DNA from: Bacillus cereus ATCC 14579
GTDB lineage: Bacteria > Bacillota > Bacilli > Bacillales > Bacillaceae_G
Length of the DNA: 64,000 nt
Reading direction: 5' to 3'
Assembly (NCBI RefSeq): GCF_000007825.1
Contig: NC_004722.1
Coordinates: 1,590,501 to 1,654,500 of the forward strand
Part shown: piece after piece, positions 60,349 to 64,000 of the stretch
Layout: each line of letters starts with the position of its first letter
How positions within the stretch are numbered: position 1 is the first letter of the stretch
The notes under the pieces: generated by a model
What the model saw: the letters and a program-made list of their open reading frames with translations, nothing else
Told to the model about the DNA's origin: nothing
The model's database searches: none
Translations under genes and position numbers: made by a program

Positions 60349-60519
60349 ATGAGTAGTCAACTCCGTTTTGCTGTTGAAAATCGTAAGAGGCATTTAATTG
60401 ATGAGTTAATTGGAGCAGGTGTGTTTAAGATTCGCGACCGACAATTATACGAGCTGTCTTTAGAGGAATTGGAAAAAGAGTACGAAGATATGGAAGATTA
60501 TGCAAATATTCAGGCGTAG
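60349..60519 (+). CDS. fbpA: Fur-regulated basic protein, FbpA family
   Basis: A 56-residue protein with the FbpA core: NRKRHLIDELIGAGVFKIRD, then RQLYELSLEELEKEYEDMED. In B. subtilis, FbpA-family proteins belong to the iron-sparing response. AAAGGAG lies 13 bases before ATG 60349, which is longer than usual. The Fur box directly upstream supports the assignment. Confidence 0.85.
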   Translation: MSSQLRFAVENRKRHLIDELIGAGVFKIRDRQLYELSLEELEKEYEDMEDYANIQA

Positions 60520-60534
60520 CTATATAGATTAGTA

Positions 60535-60577
60535 AAAGGAGAGCTGGTTACGATTTTGTGTAACCAGCTCTCTTTTT
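60535..60577. terminator. Bidirectional terminator between fbpA and the GntR gene
   Basis: GAGAGCTGGTTAC-GATTTTGT-GTAACCAGCTCTC followed by TTTTTATT; 13 pairs. The GntR stop overlaps the tail. Confidence 0.9.
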
Positions 60578-61247
60578 ATTTCGTAGAAATTATTTTTTGT
60601 ATTTCTTTCATGGGACGGAGCCAGTTTTGGGTCATTATTTGTTCCATTTGTTTTTCGTCCTGCTTCTGTAATGCTTGAATGATAGAGTGATGTTCTTCAA
60701 TAGATTGACTTGCTGGAACAAAGTTTTGGAAAAACAAATATTCAAGACGTAAAACGTGAAGTTGCATATTTTCTAGAAAGGGTTCAATATATTGGTTTTT
60801 AGCAATAGAAGAAATTGTATTGTGGAATTGTATATCTAATTTTAAAGCTTGTTTTGCGTTTTTTTTCTCTATAGAGTGCTGAAAATGATCATTTATTTCA
60901 GAAAGTATTTGAATATCAGCGTCTGTAATGTTTTGAAGAGCTTGCTTTCCTATAATAGAGTGAAGACCAGCCATCGTTTCATAAATGATAGATACGTCGT
61001 CTAACTTAATAGGAGCAATTTTCGTTTTTTGCCCTGGTACCATTTCCACTAATCCAGAAAGCTCTAATATTTGAAGTGCTTCCCTTACAGGTGTTCTGCT
61101 TACTCCTAGTGCCTCAGCCAATTCCCCATCATTAATTTTTTCATTGGGCTTCAGTACACCTTCAATAATCCAATTTTGTAGTTGATTTAAAACGAGTGAT
61201 TTTGCTGAAATTCTTCCTGGTTTTTTATAATTTTGAGGGACAGGCAT
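60576..61247 (-). CDS. GntR/FadR-family (FCD domain) regulator
   Basis: A 223-residue regulator. The winged helix reads SLVLNQLQNWIIEGVLKPNE, then GELAEALGVSRTPVREALQI. The C-terminal FCD domain has metal-type histidines in KLDIQFHNTISSIAKN and EEHHSIIQALQKQDEKQMEQ. I start at ATG 61247 after AAAGGA. It follows the EamA transporter gene and probably regulates it. Confidence 0.9.
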   Translation of the reverse strand: MPVPQNYKKPGRISAKSLVLNQLQNWIIEGVLKPNEKINDGELAEALGVSRTPVREALQILELSGLVEMVPGQKTKIAPIKLDDVSIIYETMAGLHSIIGKQALQNITDADIQILSEINDHFQHSIEKKNAKQALKLDIQFHNTISSIAKNQYIEPFLENMQLHVLRLEYLFFQNFVPASQSIEEHHSIIQALQKQDEKQMEQIMTQNWLRPMKEIQKIISTK

Positions 61248-61263
61248 AGTGAATTCAATCCTT

Positions 61264-62229
61264 TCATTGTATATTTTCCTTTTTTGCATGAACAAGCTTT
61301 AATTTTTGTTTCCCTTCATCCGGTTTTTGGCTTAAGATGAGCACCATTACAATGACACAAAAAGCGCCTAATAACTGAAAAGATTGAAATGGCACGTGCA
61401 ATATAAGTACAGAAGAAATAATAGCTGCGAGTGGTTCTGTGCAACCAAATAATGTTGTTTCTTTCGGAGTCAGGTATCGTATGCTGTCTAAGTATAAATA
61501 AAAGGCAATAAGTGTCCCGAAAATGACGACAAATGTGATGAGCGGTAGGGTACTTAGTTTTACATATTTCATAGTTGATAATAAAATGAATTCGTTTGTA
61601 GAAATAAAGTGTACAATCGTTACACCAATACCCCCAGTAATCATGCCCCATCCAACGATAACGGAGGAAGACCATTTTTCTAACAATTCCTTTGAATATA
61701 AACTATAAAAAGCGAGAGATAATCCAGATAAAATACCCCAAATAATAGCTGGTGTAGAAACAGCCAAGTTATGAACAGACCCGTTTGTTAGTAAGAGAAA
61801 AGTGCCTACTAATGAAAGGGTAATTGAAATGAAATCAATTTTTGATGGACGAACGTTCCATTTGAAAAGTAAGTATACAGTGATGAATATAGGAGCTAAA
61901 TATTGTAATAATGTTGCCACGGCAGCATTTCCCTCTTTAATTGAAGCGAAATACGTATACTGTACAGCAAGCATACCGAATAGACCAAACAAAATCATTT
62001 TAATAGCATCAGATTTTTGTTTCCAAATGCCAAATATCTCTTTTTTTCTCGTTCCGAATGAGGAAATAATGAGCAAAATAATTCCAGATATAAGTAAACG
62101 GATCGTAACTAACCATTCGGTTGAAACATTGTCATATTGAAAAAGCTGTTGTGCAGCTGTACCAGACAAGCCCCATAAACAAGCACCGATTATGACCATT
62201 ATAATTCCTTTTAATCGATTTGAATCCAT
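61264..62229 (-). CDS. EamA-family (DMT) transporter
   Basis: A 321-residue protein with ten membrane segments in two EamA repeats (GIIMVIIGACLWGLSGTAAQ; GILSGLSLAFYSLYSKELL). Family members export amino acids or metabolites; substrate unknown. AAAGGAG precedes the ATG. First gene of a two-gene leftward operon with the GntR regulator. Confidence 0.9.
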   Translation of the reverse strand: MDSNRLKGIIMVIIGACLWGLSGTAAQQLFQYDNVSTEWLVTIRLLISGIILLIISSFGTRKKEIFGIWKQKSDAIKMILFGLFGMLAVQYTYFASIKEGNAAVATLLQYLAPIFITVYLLFKWNVRPSKIDFISITLSLVGTFLLLTNGSVHNLAVSTPAIIWGILSGLSLAFYSLYSKELLEKWSSSVIVGWGMITGGIGVTIVHFISTNEFILLSTMKYVKLSTLPLITFVVIFGTLIAFYLYLDSIRYLTPKETTLFGCTEPLAAIISSVLILHVPFQSFQLLGAFCVIVMVLILSQKPDEGKQKLKLVHAKKENIQ

Positions 62230-62365
62230 ATGATTTAAAATTCTCCTTTCTAAAAATATAAATTGAATACAATATGCAATATATCACAGAATAACTCGTT
62301 AATAAACTGAAATTTCTAATTTTATTTTTTGTGTATAGTAAAATATTGTAGAGGAGGGGGAGTAT

Positions 62366-62677
62366 ATGTTAGCTGGATTTTTAGTTTGTTTATTTGTTGG
62401 GTTACTTATCATTTTTTTAGGGTATCAAATACATGTGAAAAAGAGGTTGTTTTTGTTAGCAGGATATCAAGAAGAAACGTTTGTTGGAGATAAAAATAAA
62501 TTAGCGAAGCTTTCAGGAGCATTTTCTTATATAGTTGGAGTTGCTACTATAATATTACCGCTTGGCTTGGAAAAAATAGGGGATGTAGTTGGTATCGTAT
62601 ATGCTATATTAATTGTTTTAGGTACAATTGTATTTATAATTAAAGCAAACCTATTAAATAAGAGTGCTATAAAGTAA
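62366..62677 (+). CDS. DUF3784 membrane protein
   Basis: A 103-residue protein with three hydrophobic segments: LAGFLVCLFVGLLIIFLGYQ, AFSYIVGVATIILPLGLEKI and VYAILIVLGTIVFIIKANLL. A short motif between them, LAGYQEETFVGDKNKLAKLS, fits DUF3784. Function unknown. GAGGAGGGGG precedes the ATG. Confidence 0.78.
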   Translation: MLAGFLVCLFVGLLIIFLGYQIHVKKRLFLLAGYQEETFVGDKNKLAKLSGAFSYIVGVATIILPLGLEKIGDVVGIVYAILIVLGTIVFIIKANLLNKSAIK

Positions 62678-62707
62678 AAAGGCTTCATTCTACTGAAGCC
62701 TTTTATT
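62676..62707. terminator. Bidirectional terminator
   Basis: AAAAAGGCTTCA-TTCTAC-TGAAGCCTTTTA, between the DUF3784 gene and the leftward zinc GTPase gene. Confidence 0.88.
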
Positions 62708-62712
62708 AATTA

Positions 62713-63900
62713 TTATGAAGTATAAGTAAAAGCCGGAATAGGATCAATAAATGTATTCCACTTTTGTCCCATTTCCTTTTCTGTTAATAGACAATCATCT
62801 AATGATTGTTCAATCACAGAACGATTCATATCAATACCGATAAATACGAGCTCAGTTATTCGATCTCCATATCGCTCGTCCCAGTTTTTTAATACTTCTG
62901 GTTCTTCTGCAATCATTTGATTTCTTTCAGTTTCAGGTAATGCGGCTATCCATTCACCGGCTCCTTGAATTGTAATAGAGGAACCTGCTTGAGATAGAAG
63001 CCCTATCATATTATTACGAGATGCCAGCCAGAAGAATCCTTTCGCTCTTACAACATCTAAAGGCCATTTTTCTAGCCAATTCATAAGGCGCTCGGGATGG
63101 AAAGGATATTTGCGGCGGTAAACAAAGGAATTGATACCGTATTCTTCCGTTTCCGGTGTATGATAGTCACTATTTAATTCTTGTATCCAGCCGGCCGATT
63201 GACTGGCTTCTTCATAATTAAATAGATTTGTGTTTAAAATTTCTTGTAATGGTACTTTGCTAAACGAAGATTCAAGAACTTTTGCATTAGGATTTAATTT
63301 TTTTAGTAAATGATGAAGCTCTATCACATCTTCTTTTTCTAGCAAATCTATCTTATTAAGAATGATTACGTTTGCAAACTCAATTTGATCTATTAATAAA
63401 TCAATAACTTCCCGGGTATCATTCTCATCGATTGCTTGTTTTCGGTCTAATAAACTTTCTCCATCTGCAAAATCATCCCAAAATCTGTTTGCATCTACAA
63501 CTGTAACCATCGTATCGAGGCGACAATTTTTCGTTAAATCAATGTTAAGAACTTCGTCTGTATAAGTAAACGTTTGAGCAACTGGAATAGGCTCACTTAT
63601 ACCAGAAGATTCAATAATAATATAGTCAATATCACCATTTTCCACAAGACGATTCACTTCTATCATTAAATCTTCTCGTAGTGTACAACAAATACAGCCA
63701 TTTTGAATTTCTACTAGTTTTTCCTCCGTACGTGAAAAACCACCCTTTTTTATAAGAGATGCATCAATGTTTACTTCGCTCATATCATTAACGATAACAG
63801 CTACTTTTAAGTTATTCTTATTAGTCAAAATGTGATGTAGTAAGGTAGTTTTTCCAGATCCTAAAAAACCACTTAATACAGTGATAGGTACTTTTTTCAT
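62713..63900 (-). CDS. yciC: COG0523 zinc-related GTPase (YciC/ZagA type)
   Basis: A 395-residue G3E GTPase. Walker A is LSGFLGSGKTTLLHH, the metal-binding CxCC motif is IQNGCICCTLREDLM near residue 70, IIESSGISEPIPVAQT is the switch region and ILNKIDLL the NKxD motif. A C-terminal CobW domain follows (FWLASRNNMIGLLSQAGSSI). Proteins of this kind deliver zinc to essential enzymes in zinc shortage; two Zur boxes upstream support this. Confidence 0.93.
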   Translation of the reverse strand: MKKVPITVLSGFLGSGKTTLLHHILTNKNNLKVAVIVNDMSEVNIDASLIKKGGFSRTEEKLVEIQNGCICCTLREDLMIEVNRLVENGDIDYIIIESSGISEPIPVAQTFTYTDEVLNIDLTKNCRLDTMVTVVDANRFWDDFADGESLLDRKQAIDENDTREVIDLLIDQIEFANVIILNKIDLLEKEDVIELHHLLKKLNPNAKVLESSFSKVPLQEILNTNLFNYEEASQSAGWIQELNSDYHTPETEEYGINSFVYRRKYPFHPERLMNWLEKWPLDVVRAKGFFWLASRNNMIGLLSQAGSSITIQGAGEWIAALPETERNQMIAEEPEVLKNWDERYGDRITELVFIGIDMNRSVIEQSLDDCLLTEKEMGQKWNTFIDPIPAFTYTS

Positions 63901-63917
63901 GAAATGATCTCTCCTTT

Positions 63918-63938
63918 AAATCGTAATGATTACGTTTT
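63918..63938. promoter_or_regulatory. Zur box 1 upstream of yciC
   Basis: AATCGTAATGATTACGTT contains the Bacillus Zur core TCGTAATNATTACGA with one mismatch at the end. It lies 20-40 bases before the start codon. Confidence 0.85.
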
Positions 63939-63971
63939 ATGTTAAACGATAGGAAAAGAAAAAGCAAGAAT

Positions 63972-63992
63972 AAATCATAATGATTACGATTT
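63972..63992. promoter_or_regulatory. Zur box 2 upstream of yciC
   Basis: AATCATAATGATTACGATT, again one mismatch from TCGTAATNATTACGA. Centre-to-centre distance from box 1 is 54 bases. Two boxes are also known at B. subtilis yciC. Confidence 0.85.
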
Positions 63993-64000
63993 AAGAATAG

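Noticed and set aside
1..64000. CRISPR arrays, tRNA/rRNA genes, insertion sequences, prophage
   Set aside because: No regularly spaced direct repeats, no tRNA cloverleaf or rRNA sequence recognised, and no transposase or phage structural gene on either strand.

Overview
The window looks like a chromosomal segment of a Bacillus cereus-group bacterium (B. cereus / thuringiensis type). The evidence is the low G+C content, a peritrichous flagellar cluster controlled by a MogR-type repressor, a tandem array of short flagellins, an H-type small acid-soluble spore protein gene, an FbpA gene behind a Fur box, and a YciC-type GTPase behind two Zur boxes. There is no rRNA, tRNA, CRISPR array, prophage or insertion sequence.

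Region 1 (1 to about 33.4 kb) is most of the flagellar and chemotaxis locus. A partial cheR and an unrecognised gene point left. Rightward follow a DUF327 (YaaR-like) gene and flgN-flgK-flgL-fliD-fliS-fliT-like (late substrates and chaperones). Next come flgB-flgC-fliE-fliF-fliG-fliH-fliI (rod, MS ring, switch, ATPase), then fliJ-like-fliK-flgD-flgE (hook), two small genes (one resembling the FliG C-terminal domain), cheV and mogR. Four flagellin genes run leftward. Then a lytic transglycosylase, three SpoA-domain switch genes including fliM and fliN, the export gate genes fliO-like, fliP, fliQ, fliR, flhB and flhA, then flhF and an flgG-like gene. Together these encode basal body, switch, secretion gate, hook, cap and filament.

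The flagellar locus is damaged as written. fliK carries one extra base, one flagellin two, and flhF two, while flhA has an in-frame TAG between its membrane and cytosolic halves. The same kind of +1 event also appears outside motility: it breaks a DUF4083 gene and probably fuses an ABC permease to a metallo-beta-lactamase-fold protein. The sequence is therefore either a homopolymer-overcalled assembly or a genome with real decay.

Region 2 (33.4 to 64 kb) is ordinary B. cereus-group accessory and housekeeping DNA in short operons separated by clear terminators. It holds an AlaX editing protein; TrmB-azlC-azlD; a dienelactone-hydrolase-like pair; sspH; an Xre-TPR regulator facing an MFS exporter across twin operators; and a LysR regulator facing an iron/phosphonate-type ABC transporter with a beta-CASP hydrolase and a secreted CYTH protein. 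Further on are YfmQ, a beta-lactamase-fold hydrolase, a histidine phosphatase, a MarR operon, a PP2C-like protein, asparagine synthase, an ECF sigma/anti-sigma pair, a beta-propeller protein, czcD, fbpA, an EamA/GntR pair and a Zur-type zinc GTPase.

The most interesting undescribed signal is a roughly 320-base non-coding stretch after cheV. It holds two diverged tandem copies of a structured RNA-like motif with compensatory stem changes, closed by a strong terminator. Also unusual is a perfect 9-bp hairpin lying exactly between the Shine-Dalgarno sequence and the start codon of the flgG-like gene.
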